From: Mycocentrospora acerina | Lineage: Eukaryota > Ascomycota > Dothideomycetes > Pleosporales | Length of the DNA: 64,000 bases | Direction of reading: 5' to 3' | NCBI GenBank assembly: GCA_022701365.1 | Contig: JAKUHH010000156.1 | Span: 186,001 to 250,000 of the forward strand | In this document: positions 1 to 9,774 of the stretch, in pieces | How the letters are laid out: every line of letters starts with the position of its first letter | How positions within the stretch are numbered: position 1 is the first letter of the stretch | Notes under the pieces: model-generated | Database searches by the model: none | The model's input: only the letters and a program-made list of their open reading frames with translations | What the model was told of the DNA's origin: nothing | Position numbers and translations under genes: made by a program

Positions 1-102
1 AAAACACCATGTGTTTTTTCAAAGGTTCTTATATATATCTCTTTCTCTTTCTCTTGCAAGGGTATCATTGTCATCTCATCCTATCATCTATTTCGCCACG
101 TC

Positions 103-744
103 TTACATCAGAAGGTAGGTAAACACTGCTGTAAGACCAGCAAATGCCATGCTGCCGGAGATCTGTGACGCTGCTCCGGTCGCTTCCGGAGTGGCAGCAG
201 ACGTGCCGTTCTTGAGAGACCCCCCAGTGCCAGCCCTGGAGGCAGGGGTAACGATACTAGTAGCCGCCTCGGAAGCATTTCGATACGCATCTATCGTCCT
301 CTGACCAGAAGCACTTGGTATTGTTAGTAACACAGAAGAAGTGTTGGGGGAGGGGAAAATGTCGATTACTCACGGTCCGTTGATGACACCAACCATGCCT
401 TCCTGGCAATGCTTGCCCTGCGTACAGTAGAACCAAATCGGTGCCGACGCATTGGCAACTGTGTACGAGAATGTCCAGTTGGAGGCGCTCTGCGTGTCGA
501 CAGTGGGCACGTAGCCCGACCAGAATCCATTGTTGAGAGGCTGGCAGGGGGAGCCGAATGCGCCCTGCGCGACGGAATGGTTCTTGGGCCAAAACTTGAA
601 CGTGACGGTATCACCCTCGGCGGCCTTGACATTGTCGGGCTGGAAAACAAGATCGCCGCTCTTGGTGCCGACAGCGACAATGTGGTCTGCTGCAATGGCT
701 GTGCCGGCGAGGGCAGTGGCAGCGAAGATGGTGGAGAAATGCAT
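103..744 (-). CDS. Secreted GPI-type cupredoxin-domain protein
   Basis: Two exons, 744-374 and 313-103, encode 193 residues; the intron has a GTGAGT donor and an AAG acceptor, and only this acceptor keeps the frame open. The start is the ATG at 744; the frame extends further 5' only through a TTG. The protein opens with a hydrophobic signal peptide ending near AIAAD. A cupredoxin (blue-copper-like) domain follows at about residues 20-125, with a WPKNHSV segment and a downstream Cys-x4-His-x4-Met pattern (YCTQGKHCQEGM) that resembles type-1 copper ligands. A Ser/Thr/Ala-rich linker then leads to a hydrophobic C-terminus, which suggests a GPI anchor signal. This layout is that of fungal 'extracellular serine-rich' cupredoxins. 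Their redox role is not well established, so cell-wall location is inferred. It is divergent from the cerato-platanin gene. Confidence 0.88.
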
Positions 745-1867
745 GGTGATTGGCTGCAAGGTTTGTAGAAAAGAGGCTAGCTCGTTATGGTAGAGATGAA
801 GAACAAGAAGAAGAAGGTGAGGCTAAAAATAGAATAGAACACAATAGGAAGAATCGAAGAGTTCAAAAAAAATGAAACTACTAGGGAAACCGAACAATGG
901 ACCTGCCTGATGTGATGATGGATTATGGTTTTACAGCTGAGCAGATTTGAGCGCATTATATACCATATAGATGGGAACGTTGCCGCCGTGCTAAAAACAT
1001 TCAAGATGGATATGTCGGCCTGCTCAGGAGCATAGCAGAGCGTCTCGAGACCACACATGTCGCAGAAGCGCATACCCGCAGCATTAAGACCTTGGTTCCT
1101 GGGGCTATCGAGAGAACAAAACGGCCTACTCTCCAGCGATGATTGGACCTGTCTGCAACGGACGCCTGCGTGGAGCCGCCGGTGGATGACAGGCACGGCA
1201 TGCCTGAGGCTTTGAGTGTAGCAGCTCGAGGGCTGCCGTTGGAGTAGGCGCCAAGGGCACGACATTCTGCGTGCAAGTGTGGCTGGCAGGGTGGATGGCT
1301 GAAACCTGGTGACAGCCGTTGATGGGACGCGAGATGTCAGAGTGTGTTGTGCAGGGACAAGCTTGGGCCAATAAACCCCCACAAATATATGCCTCCCTAG
1401 TAAGGTCACCGCTTTTGGACGACTCAGTCAACAGCGCGATGGACGCTTGTTGCCGTGACGCCTGAGGTACAGAGTCGCTGGCAAGCTGTTGAAAAGTTAC
1501 GACTAGCATTTGTATAATGCGATGTTTATTGAAGCAGAACAGTTTATCGCTTGAAGGGCAGAGCGGACGCCGCATCGCACGAAACGGTGAGACGTCCTTG
1601 CACGATGATGCCTCCACTCTACCCACAGAAAGACTCTTTATTGATTCTCCGTACAGATTACCCCAAACGTTCAAGATCGGCCTGTCTTGGTACAGTCATC
1701 CCAGACTCCAGTGAACACCCAGAGGCTGTGTAGTCTTACGAACGCTTGCATTGCAGAGTGCCGAAGGGTTCCGCGACGCCGTTGGTGAGACAGGTCCTGT
1801 GATACAGTAAAATAGAGGGTAAGACTGCTAAATAGAACATCACTCTGCGGGTGCGTTTGCCTTGGGC

Positions 1868-1896
1868 GGTGAAGTTCACCAACACGTTTGCGTGTT
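1868..1896. repeat. Pair of adjacent short inverted repeats
   Basis: GGTGAA-G-TTCACC at 1868-1880 is a perfect 13-bp palindrome around one central base. It is followed immediately by AACACG-TTTG-CGTGTT at 1881-1896, a 6-bp stem with a 4-base spacer. It could be operator-like dyads in the shared promoter region. No function is proven. Confidence 0.6.
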
Positions 1897-2523
1897 AGCC
1901 GTGGGCATCGTTGCTACCGTGCGGTGCTCCTACAACAGTCAGCACCATGATTCTAGGGCACCCTGACTTATATCTTTGGCAATATCGCGCAGATGCAAGA
2001 CTGCAAAGACGGTGTATAATCATGCATTGCCTATTTGAGGATAATTCACCGCTTGCAGCGGAGGTGCAGTGGGTTTTCGCCTGCCACATAGAGACCATCG
2101 CGTCCGTCTTCACTCGAATCGGGTCATGCCACTACTCGAGGTTCACCTGCGATGCTGCACGAAGTATTGATCGCTGTCGGATGTTGCCCGTTACAAGCGA
2201 CAAGTGACGCGACGTTACAGCTATTAGCTCCGGGCCATATCTTTGGGACCCGCCCACCCGTCGCCTTGTTCCAAAAATAATCCCCATCTCCACGCCAACT
2301 CTCGTGTCTTTTGGCGCTATGAGCTCACATACTCTATTTTACCTTCCAAGACCGCTTTTCCGTGGTCAGCTGTACTGGTTGCGCTGTTTAGCCTGTGGCA
2401 AATATCGTCAGATCCATGGGTCAATCGCTGGATTAGGCTGATTCTGGTGGTGCACGACAATATTCATGACGAGAAACAGAGACAGAATACGAGGAATGGT
2501 AGCATTGACAATTTTTCTATAAT

Positions 2524-2534
2524 GTATATATAAG
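2524..2534 (+). promoter_or_regulatory. TATA box of the cerato-platanin gene
   Basis: The sequence TGTATATATAAG lies about 155 bp upstream of the cerato-platanin ATG. It is followed by a C/A-rich leader typical of highly expressed fungal genes. Assigned from sequence and position only. Confidence 0.55.
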
Positions 2535-2684
2535 GATGGGAGCATCAAGGAATCATAATCATCATCAATTCAAAGCCTCAACTTCAATCTACTACAACAC
2601 CAGCATCACCGCCATCCTCCTCTACCGCATAATACCACAAATCTTCAACTCTACAACACCCAAACCACCACCACCAACAGCATC

Positions 2685-3213
2685 ATGAAGTTCACCGCCT
2701 CTGCCCTTACCCTTGGCCTCGCCAGCCTTGCCTCAGCCATCACCGGTACACCTCCCAACCCCCAGTCTCCAAACCGCACACACTAACCCTCCACAAAGTC
2801 TCCTACGACACCGGTTACGATGACGGCAGCCGCTCCCTCGCCGTAGTCTCCTGCTCCGACGGCTCCAACGGCCTCCTCACAAAGGGATTCCAAACACAAG
2901 GTGCCCTCCCCTCGTTCCCCCGCATCGGCGGCTACGAAGGCATCGCCGGCTGGAACTCTCCTCAGGTACGTACATACACACATCCTCACACACTTTGCAC
3001 AACCATAACTAACACATCATCCCACAGTGCGGCACCTGCTACGGCATCACCTACAACGGCAACACAATCTACGTCCTCGCCGTCGACCACACAGGAAGCG
3101 GCTTCAACATTGCAAAGGCCGCGCTAGACCAGCTTACAAACGGCCAGGCTGAGCAGCTCGGCCGTATTGACGCCCAGTTTGCCCAGGTTGCCGTTGGCAA
3201 CTGTGGGTTGTAG
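2685..3213 (+). CDS. Cerato-platanin family secreted protein
   Basis: Three exons, 2685-2745, 2799-2965 and 3028-3213, give 137 residues, the usual size of this family. Residues 1-18 form a signal peptide ending at ASA. The mature protein begins ITVSYDTGYDDGSRSL and carries the family signature: VSCSDG, GYEGIAGWNSPQCGTCY and the terminal NCGL, with four cysteines for two disulfides. Cerato-platanins are small double-psi beta-barrel proteins that bind chitin oligomers, sit in or are released from the fungal wall, and can elicit plant defence. Both introns have clean GT-AG ends (GTACAC, GTACGT donors). The TATA box and C/A-rich leader suggest strong expression. Identity is secure; its role in this organism is inferred. 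Confidence 0.96.
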
Positions 3214-3926
3214 ATGTGTGTGCGTGAGTGAGTGAGTGAGCGAACAGGAAACGAAGAAAGAAAGAATGAAAGAAAGAACGAAAGAGAGAGAGAGAGAGAG
3301 AGAGATAGAGAAGAGACACGGCCAGAAACGACTTACATTAATGTCTTTTTAGCGTTCATTCCTTTGATTTGATGATTTATAAAAAAAATCGTTGCATAGC
3401 GTGCATGATGGGGGAGCGTTGCATACATGTATATAGGAAGCTAGCTGGCTTGAAAAGCTGGGGGTTTTTATATCACTCCTTTAATAGTATTATTATCATT
3501 ATTCTTTGTGGGGAATATGTGTGTCTTTGTGTTTTTTGAGGGGGAAGGGGGTGAAGAGTTATGCATGTGGATGTGAGTGGGGTGTCTTTTCTTTTGGTGT
3601 TTGAGAAATTGTTGGTGAGTGAGAGATTGACTGAATGTATGGATCGAAGCGAAGGTTTTTGCGTGCTGTATACTGATGGTATGCCCTTGATTTCGGTGCT
3701 TCATTTTCACGTTTGCGACCTGCTACAATATGGGTAGAGGTCGTAAGAAGGTTGACTGTCAAACGAGGAAAGCAATAACTGACGATAGATAGGGTGATTA
3801 TGCAAGTGTGAAACGACACAATATACCCAAAATGGTACCAGTGTGGTATTCTAGTAGTCATAATTTCATTAGATCCACACATCACAAACTCCAACAAAAC
3901 GTTCAAGTCCCCATCATCACCATTAA
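3214..3926. other. Convergent intergenic region with 3' untranslated sequence
   Basis: This stretch lies between the convergent cerato-platanin and RING genes. It holds a GAGT-type tandem and an (AG)n run near 3282-3305, then T/G-rich sequence. The open frames here are low-complexity and I see no gene. Confidence 0.6.
3282..3305 (+). repeat. (AG)n microsatellite
   Basis: A run of about 12 AG dinucleotides, preceded by GAAAGAAC-type purine repeats, in the 3' flank of the cerato-platanin gene. Confidence 0.9.
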
Positions 3927-5580
3927 TCACCCTGCATGAATCTTGAACCTCTGCTTGACCAACTTCCTGCACATGGGGCACTTGCTCGGTCTAACTGGTA
4001 CATGGCTGTGCTTGACCGGGATAACTACATCAGCACACCACTGACACATGACCATGTGTCCACACGGCAGCACCGCAATATCTGCAAGCTGCTGGTAGCA
4101 GACTTGGCACGACAATACCCTCGTCATCTGCTCATCAGTCAGGGGCGCTGGACGATCAGGTTGGTTGTCCAGAGTCCTTTCTGGGATTGATTCAAATGCA
4201 CGTTCGTCACGGAGAAACTCAGTAGCACTGGTGGTGAAGCGTTCGCCATCTGAAGCTGCGCGGAGACGTTCAAGCTCGTACTGAATTTGCTGGAGCGAGG
4301 ATCGCACTTGTGCCATGGGATTTGAAGCGGATGACGCAGTCATACTGGCGGTCGAGGCTGAAGAGGGAGCGGAACGCATTCTTTCGGCAAGCTCGTTCAT
4401 CCGGAGTCGTGTCCTCTGATAGGACGTCTCAGCGCTAGTTTCTATGTTTATGGGAGTGTAGCTCCACACATTGCCTTCTTCTTGTACGCCTAGGGATGTA
4501 GATTGAGACTCTCGCATCACGCTCCACAGAAGCTGTTCTTCAATCTCTCGCCTCTCTGCAGCGGGTCGGCCTTCTAATGAGGGCGCAGTATTGTCGCCAG
4601 TTGCTCGTAGTTCCTCGGCTTGTCTAAATCGCCCCCAGGCTCTATTGTACATGGTTGAGAGGGGCGACTCATAGTCATCTTGTTGTATCTCCTCGCGGGT
4701 GCCAAACAGGCGTGTGAATCGTTCTTGTGCACGTTGTGTTTGCACTACAGTGCGACTCATGGGACGTACTGAGGCGGGAGGTTCAGGCTGTGCCGATATT
4801 TCAGGGGTTTGCGGCGCGACCGAATTCATAGTTGTAACTATAGCTGCAGCTGGAGCTGAAGCAGGAGCGGGATCAGGAGCAGAAATAGGAGGGAGAGCCT
4901 CGTCATCGGAAATTTCATCAAGAAGGCTGTCGAGCGCATCTTCTATACTTTGTTGAGGCTGCTGCTGCGCTGATTCGTCTTCTGACGAAAGCCGCCGTCT
5001 CCTCAGCCTGTTCTCTGGTCGACTTGCATCGTTGGCCATGCCCAGTCTCATTTGTGCCAGTGTTCGTGGCAAGAATCCAGGGCTCACGTCTTTGAATGGC
5101 TCTCCCATGACCGAAATTCTTTGTTCAGTGCCATCGGGACGTTGAACAATACGATAGCCTTGGTAGAACTCAAACCATCGTTCTAAGAACTCAGTCTGAT
5201 CTGGTATCTCCGGAATACGAGTCTGCGATATATTCAGCGGAGGATCCGTGGCAGCGAGGCGGTTAGTCCAAAATTCTGATCGTGTTAGCCTCGTAGAATG
5301 TTCCTAATATCTTCTCTTATATTACAGCCTCATAATGTGTACACAAAAATCAAGAAACTTCAAGCTGGAGCCTACCTTTACAGAACCAGCAATACCCCTG
5401 CCAGCGTGTTCCCCGCTGGACAAACCCCACGCCATCGATATACACTCTATATGTCAATGAGTGCACCCGTTCATCCGCACAAGCACAGCAATTCGGTGTA
5501 GAGGTAAGCCGACATGATGTCGCTAGTTTATGTGGACAATGAGTATCCAGACGTGGACAGTCTGCCGTCAGAGTACCCAT
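3927..5580 (-). CDS. RING-finger E3 ubiquitin ligase with Cys-rich N-terminus
   Basis: Exon 1 is 5580-5376 and exon 2 is 5275-3927, giving 517 residues. The junction (AAAG then AATTT, phase 1) yields the continuous segment CWFCKEFWTNRLAATDPP, and the conserved-looking stretch upstream of the internal ATG at 5108 shows that ATG is not the start. Residues 8-67 are Cys/His-rich (Cys at 8, 15, 23, 31, 32, 34, 64, 67), suggesting a second zinc-binding module. The middle is low-complexity with an acidic/Gln stretch. A RING domain of the C3HC4 type occupies about 458-504 (CQVC, PCGHMVMCQWC, CPMC). Such proteins transfer ubiquitin from E2 to substrates; the substrate here is unknown. Confidence 0.88.
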
Positions 5581-6354
5581 TCTTGGTCTAGAGTGGCGAG
5601 AAAGTCTGCTGTAACGACCGAGAAGATGAGAAGGCGTTTGAACGTGGCGAGGCGGCGTTAAGGCGAGGCGGAGGCGCGGCGGAGGCTATTATGCACGAAA
5701 GCGGGGCACCGTGGGGGTATGCTACGCTTACATGGTACGATGTGGCCAAAGCTGATTCCTTCCTCTTCCGCTGTCTGGATGGCTAATGAAATTTTGGACA
5801 CTTGAACTGAATGTCGATTGCATTTTCAAGTGGTTCAGAGCTGGCAGTCGTAATACAAAGTAGAATCAATTCGCTGTCGCAACAAAGCGAACGACCCTGA
5901 CCCATCACCCATACGTATAATGAAGATGGATTAAAAATTAGTATCATGACATAACCTAAGCTGGTTTTTCACCTTCCTGTTTTTTTTCTGCTCATTGTCT
6001 CTGACGTACGATAGTATATAAAACTATGGCTAGCATTGTTAAGCTAATGTTAAGGATGTTATGTTGGAACCCTGCCGGCTCAATCAGTCTTCGCGGCCAA
6101 TGGCCAACTGAGAATTCAGTTGTGAATGCTTTAAAGGTACTCTAAAATGGGGTAAAATTAATGGGAGATCTGCCAAAGTAGTGAACCGATAATCTAAATG
6201 CGCCGTAGCGCTTGAACCGCAGAAATATAAAGCCAAGGAAGAAACGAGAGCAACAAGAGAATTACAAGAGCGGCTTCCTAACCGTCTAAAGCGCATCGTG
6301 CGCAAACTCCATTCTCAATTAAATTACCAAGAAGATTTACCCATGAGTTCATTC
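5581..6354. other. Intergenic region between RING and AMID-like genes
   Basis: Promoter of the RING gene and 3' flank of the oxidoreductase gene, both on the minus strand. AT-rich towards 5900-6300. I see no coding sequence or repeat of note. Confidence 0.55.
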
Positions 6355-7614
6355 TCATATCGCTGCCTCTTCCTTAGTCCACACGACTTCCTTCTTCATC
6401 ATGCTACCCATCAGAGTAGGTACCGCAGCAAACCCGACCATGTAGTCTCTGCACTTTATAAACCACACAAAAAAATTGGGAAGATTCCAGCCCATAACTG
6501 CACCTACACCTCCCTGTGAGCCAATTGGGGTTATTTGGGTCTCCCTCATGTCTGTTTTGAATAGTCGATCCTTGCCCTTTGGGCGTGCATCTGGCTGCGC
6601 CGAGTTGAACGCTATTAGGTCCCGCTTCAAGTTTACGGCGAGAACAGGTAGAGCGCGAGTGATATCCCAGTTGTTGTTGTGAGAGTAGGAGGCTACATCG
6701 CCGACGGCGTAGACGCGGGGCCCTGCTTCATCGACACGCAGGGTTTCGATATTGTTCTTAAGGTACTTGTTTTCGTCGAGGAGGCGAGAAGGTAGCCAGG
6801 ATGAATTGGGCACCACGCCATGTGCGGGAACATACAGATCAGCCTCCATTCTGTCACCTTTAGCCAAATTGACAATTGTACGGCCATCCTGTCCTTCGGT
6901 TGAATCAATTACACGAGTGTTGTATATGATTTCAACTCCGAGAGCTTTGAGCTTCTTCTCTGCTGTTTTGGAGATTGCCGGCCGCATGTTGCTAAGGAGT
7001 CGATCCGTAGATGTGATGAGTGTGACGTTCACTTTACGTTGGAGCTTACCAAACCAACCTGGCAATCCATTGCGATATTCAGCGGCTTCAGCAGCAAACT
7101 CAACAGCAGTTGCCCCTCCACCGACGACTATTATATCTTTTGCGGAAGCGACCTTTTCGTTTGTCTCTTTGATTGCGTCCAAGGTGATTTGAGCGTCACC
7201 ACTCATCGAAAACGCTGGGTGATAGGTTTTGCTGCCGGTTGCAACAACAAGAGCGAAATATGGCAAACGCTCATCATCTGTCGTCTTGGATTTCCTAAAC
7301 AGAACTTCCCGTGATGAGGTATCGAGGCCGGTAGCAGTAGCTTCAATTAACGTAAAGTCTTCACTGGAGTACTGCGCATAGCCCTGTTGAAGGTCGTACA
7401 AAACCTTGTCGGTTCCCAAGAGTTTGGTGGAAGCTGCTACTCGTGGTGATGCATTTCGAAAATAGTAGTATGAAGACGGATTGATCATGTAAACGTGGTA
7501 TTTGGCGTCCCCCTTGGCTTTGAGCGCAGGCAAGATGTGCCTCACTACGTAATGAGAAAACGGAAGCCCTCCAGCGGACGCGCCAATTATCACAATGTTA
7601 CGTTGTTCTGTCAT
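6355..7614 (-). CDS. AIF/AMID-like FAD-dependent oxidoreductase
   Basis: Single exon, 419 residues, ATG at 7614. The N-terminus VIIGASAGGLPFSHYV is an FAD-binding Rossmann loop. IIVVGGGATAVEFAAE at about residue 160 is the second (NAD(P)H) nucleotide-binding loop, and RVYAVGDVASYS near residue 305 is the FAD-contacting motif of this pyridine-nucleotide disulfide oxidoreductase fold. No mitochondrial presequence is visible, which fits the AMID/AIFM2 (FSP1-like) branch better than mitochondrial AIF. Family members reduce quinones with NAD(P)H, and fungal homologues are linked to stress and cell death; the exact substrate cannot be read here. An AT-rich TATA-like block lies upstream at about 7758-7772. 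Confidence 0.9.
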   Translation of the reverse strand: MTEQRNIVIIGASAGGLPFSHYVVRHILPALKAKGDAKYHVYMINPSSYYYFRNASPRVAASTKLLGTDKVLYDLQQGYAQYSSEDFTLIEATATGLDTSSREVLFRKSKTTDDERLPYFALVVATGSKTYHPAFSMSGDAQITLDAIKETNEKVASAKDIIVVGGGATAVEFAAEAAEYRNGLPGWFGKLQRKVNVTLITSTDRLLSNMRPAISKTAEKKLKALGVEIIYNTRVIDSTEGQDGRTIVNLAKGDRMEADLYVPAHGVVPNSSWLPSRLLDENKYLKNNIETLRVDEAGPRVYAVGDVASYSHNNNWDITRALPVLAVNLKRDLIAFNSAQPDARPKGKDRLFKTDMRETQITPIGSQGGVGAVMGWNLPNFFVWFIKCRDYMVGFAAVPTLMGSMMKKEVVWTKEEAAI

Positions 7615-9774
7615 TGTGACAAAAGTAACTGGAGGTGGAATTGTGTGCTGTATAACGGGGGAAGAGAAGAGAAGGGTTGAAACAGTCGGTAATGGGAATT
7701 TTGCAAGGAGTACTTGACGAAGGATAGTACCAGTGAAATATGGGACGCACTATCGATATAAATATATATACTTTGCGCCCGCTCACAGATAAGCCACCTT
7801 TGCTAACACAGACAGCCATACATTGAGCCATATTGATAACATTGCCTACCTAACAATGTATTAGAATTGCTTCCGCCTTTGTCAGCGACGTCCGTGCATG
7901 GGAAGCATTTTGATTCCGAGCCGGAGCTAGCATCTTTGAACCTATCTCTGATTGGCCTGAATGCCAGTCATACTCGATTCGGGCCATGATTGCGAAGAAG
8001 GCTCTATAATGCTCGGACGAACCTCAATGACTTTGAAACCCGCTGTCTTCGTTGCATTAACTACAGAATCGAGTTCCAAAGTTTCATTCCATCGAATTTT
8101 GATACCATGCTCGTTACAAAGATTGATCAGCACCAAATCTGCACGTCTAGACCAGATGGCTAGTCATTTGCATGCGTGCGACCAAACGAGGTCAAAGAGC
8201 ACATCATTGATCTAATAATGTCGATTGTGGGCAGAGCCATTCAGCAAACTGCCGAACTGCGCCATACCGTAGCTGAACTACTGGGACAATTCTTTTCAAA
8301 AGGGGTGATTTGCACGCGTGAGAAAGCATCATGTTTTTTTGTATTAGTATGTTGAACGATAGAGTAAAAATACGTATGAAGTTGTAGATCAATTGATTTA
8401 TTGAACACTATCAGAGAGGCGTAGGCCGATATATATATATATGTAGGTCCCGTGATCTCCAGACGAGGCTGGGAGAGCGGGGTCTTGGAGCCGATTTTCA
8501 ACATAGTAACTTGTTGAAATCCAGATTGAAGTCCTCGCCCTCAACCTACTGGCGTATGCTCGGACTAATAGGACCCAGTGACTGATTTATTGCAATATTG
8601 TTACCAATGGATTGGATCCGGTCGACAGCAAAATCTAAACCACCCTGCGATCTTTTCTAATGCTGTTTTAACACCAGGAAACCCTATTTTGGTGTAAGGC
8701 TATCTTGGTATCTGATTCAATACGCAGCCTGTCCGTGGTTCGAATGCTAGGACAAGGATTGAAGGCTGTAATAATACAACGGTTCTTTTGCTTTACAACG
8801 GCTCCACCGATATGCCTGCCGAGTACAGATTTAGATTTCCTACAGTGACCAAGGCAAGTTCCTACGTACACTATTTGTGAGCTGAATATGAGTGAGCCAG
8901 CCCAGAAAAACGTTGATTATCAACACTTTTATTGAATATTACATCGTTTGTTGTCAAAGTGAGATTGGTGAGCATGAAAAGCACATCTAAGTCTGGACAC
9001 CCTCATATAATTCTGCTGTACGTTTGAAGTATTTTTGAGGCTTTGGTAACGTACATGTGTCGGGGGATTCTGGCGAATGCTGTTTGAACATGTTAATCAG
9101 ACTCAAGTATCTGGACCAACTATTAGAAAGGAACGCCATAGTGCAACAAAAGTATAGTAGATGTATACCCGCAAGATCAGTGAGCTATCGTTTTACTTTG
9201 GCTGGCATTGAACGAAGAATTCGAATTTGGTTCAGGTGGAATGGCAACTAAATAATACCTATTCGCTGTAGTTAAATAGAGGAATATTGACGTGACTGGC
9301 GGTTTGCGCTTTCATTCTGCGCTAATGAGATGGAGGATTGCCGACTTATGTAGTACTTCTTCAACGCATAAACATATGTATCAAGCTGTTCTCTGGTGCT
9401 TTTTGAACCAAAAATATTGCTTTCACAAGCATGAAAAAGGTGTTTAGCAATCCCATGAAGTTGTAGACTTTGAACATGTTAATGCTGTCACGCACGTGTC
9501 TCACTATTGCCAATAAATGGAGTGAGGAAGTCTGTCAGGACAAGACACCAGTCTTCTGGTTGTAAAGAATATGCGTTTGTTTGCCTAGTGTATTGTAATG
9601 CTTGAGACATCATCTTGTGGTGATGCTGGTAGTTTTAAGCCTCGACCTGTCCCTTCCGTCTCCCAAAATGGCGGGGAGCACTTCGACAACTCGACGCGTC
9701 TGGCGCGACTTCATCCTCGCATACTGCACCCCACCAACACACACCGCCTCAATGCAGAGTAGATAGCTCCACAG
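7615..9774. other. Long sparse intergenic region
   Basis: About 2.2 kb between the divergent AMID-like and FHIP genes. Apart from the possible relic at 7945-8160 it contains only short open frames without recognisable motifs, and several AT-rich blocks. I see no transposon ends or target-site duplications. Confidence 0.55.
7945..8160 (-). pseudogene. Possible gene fragment or relic, unassigned
   Basis: A minus-strand frame encodes about 65 residues of protein-like composition (for example DLVLINLCNEHGIKIRW and TAGFKVIEVRPS). It has no ATG, and the frame is closed upstream by a TGA just before 8160. The hydrophobic/charged alternation looks like a piece of a Rossmann-like or alpha/beta fold. 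I do not recognise the family. It could be a last exon of an unseen gene or a decayed copy. Confidence 0.25.

Larger units (their letters stand above)
745..2684. other. Divergent intergenic region, cupredoxin/cerato-platanin
   Basis: About 1.9 kb separate the two divergent secreted-protein genes. Open frames exist, such as 1126-1674 on the minus strand, but they begin at non-ATG codons and resemble no family I know. The stretch holds two neighbouring dyads at 1868-1896 and a TATA element near 2525. Otherwise I see nothing that looks coding. Confidence 0.6.

Noticed and set aside
1126..1674. 182-codon minus-strand frame in the first intergenic region
   Set aside because: It starts at TTG, has no ATG near its start, no motif, and overlaps other frames with no better claim.
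8737..8747. GGTTCGAATGC, similar to a tRNA B-box
   Set aside because: The surrounding bases do not fold into a cloverleaf, and no A-box or acceptor-stem pairing is present.
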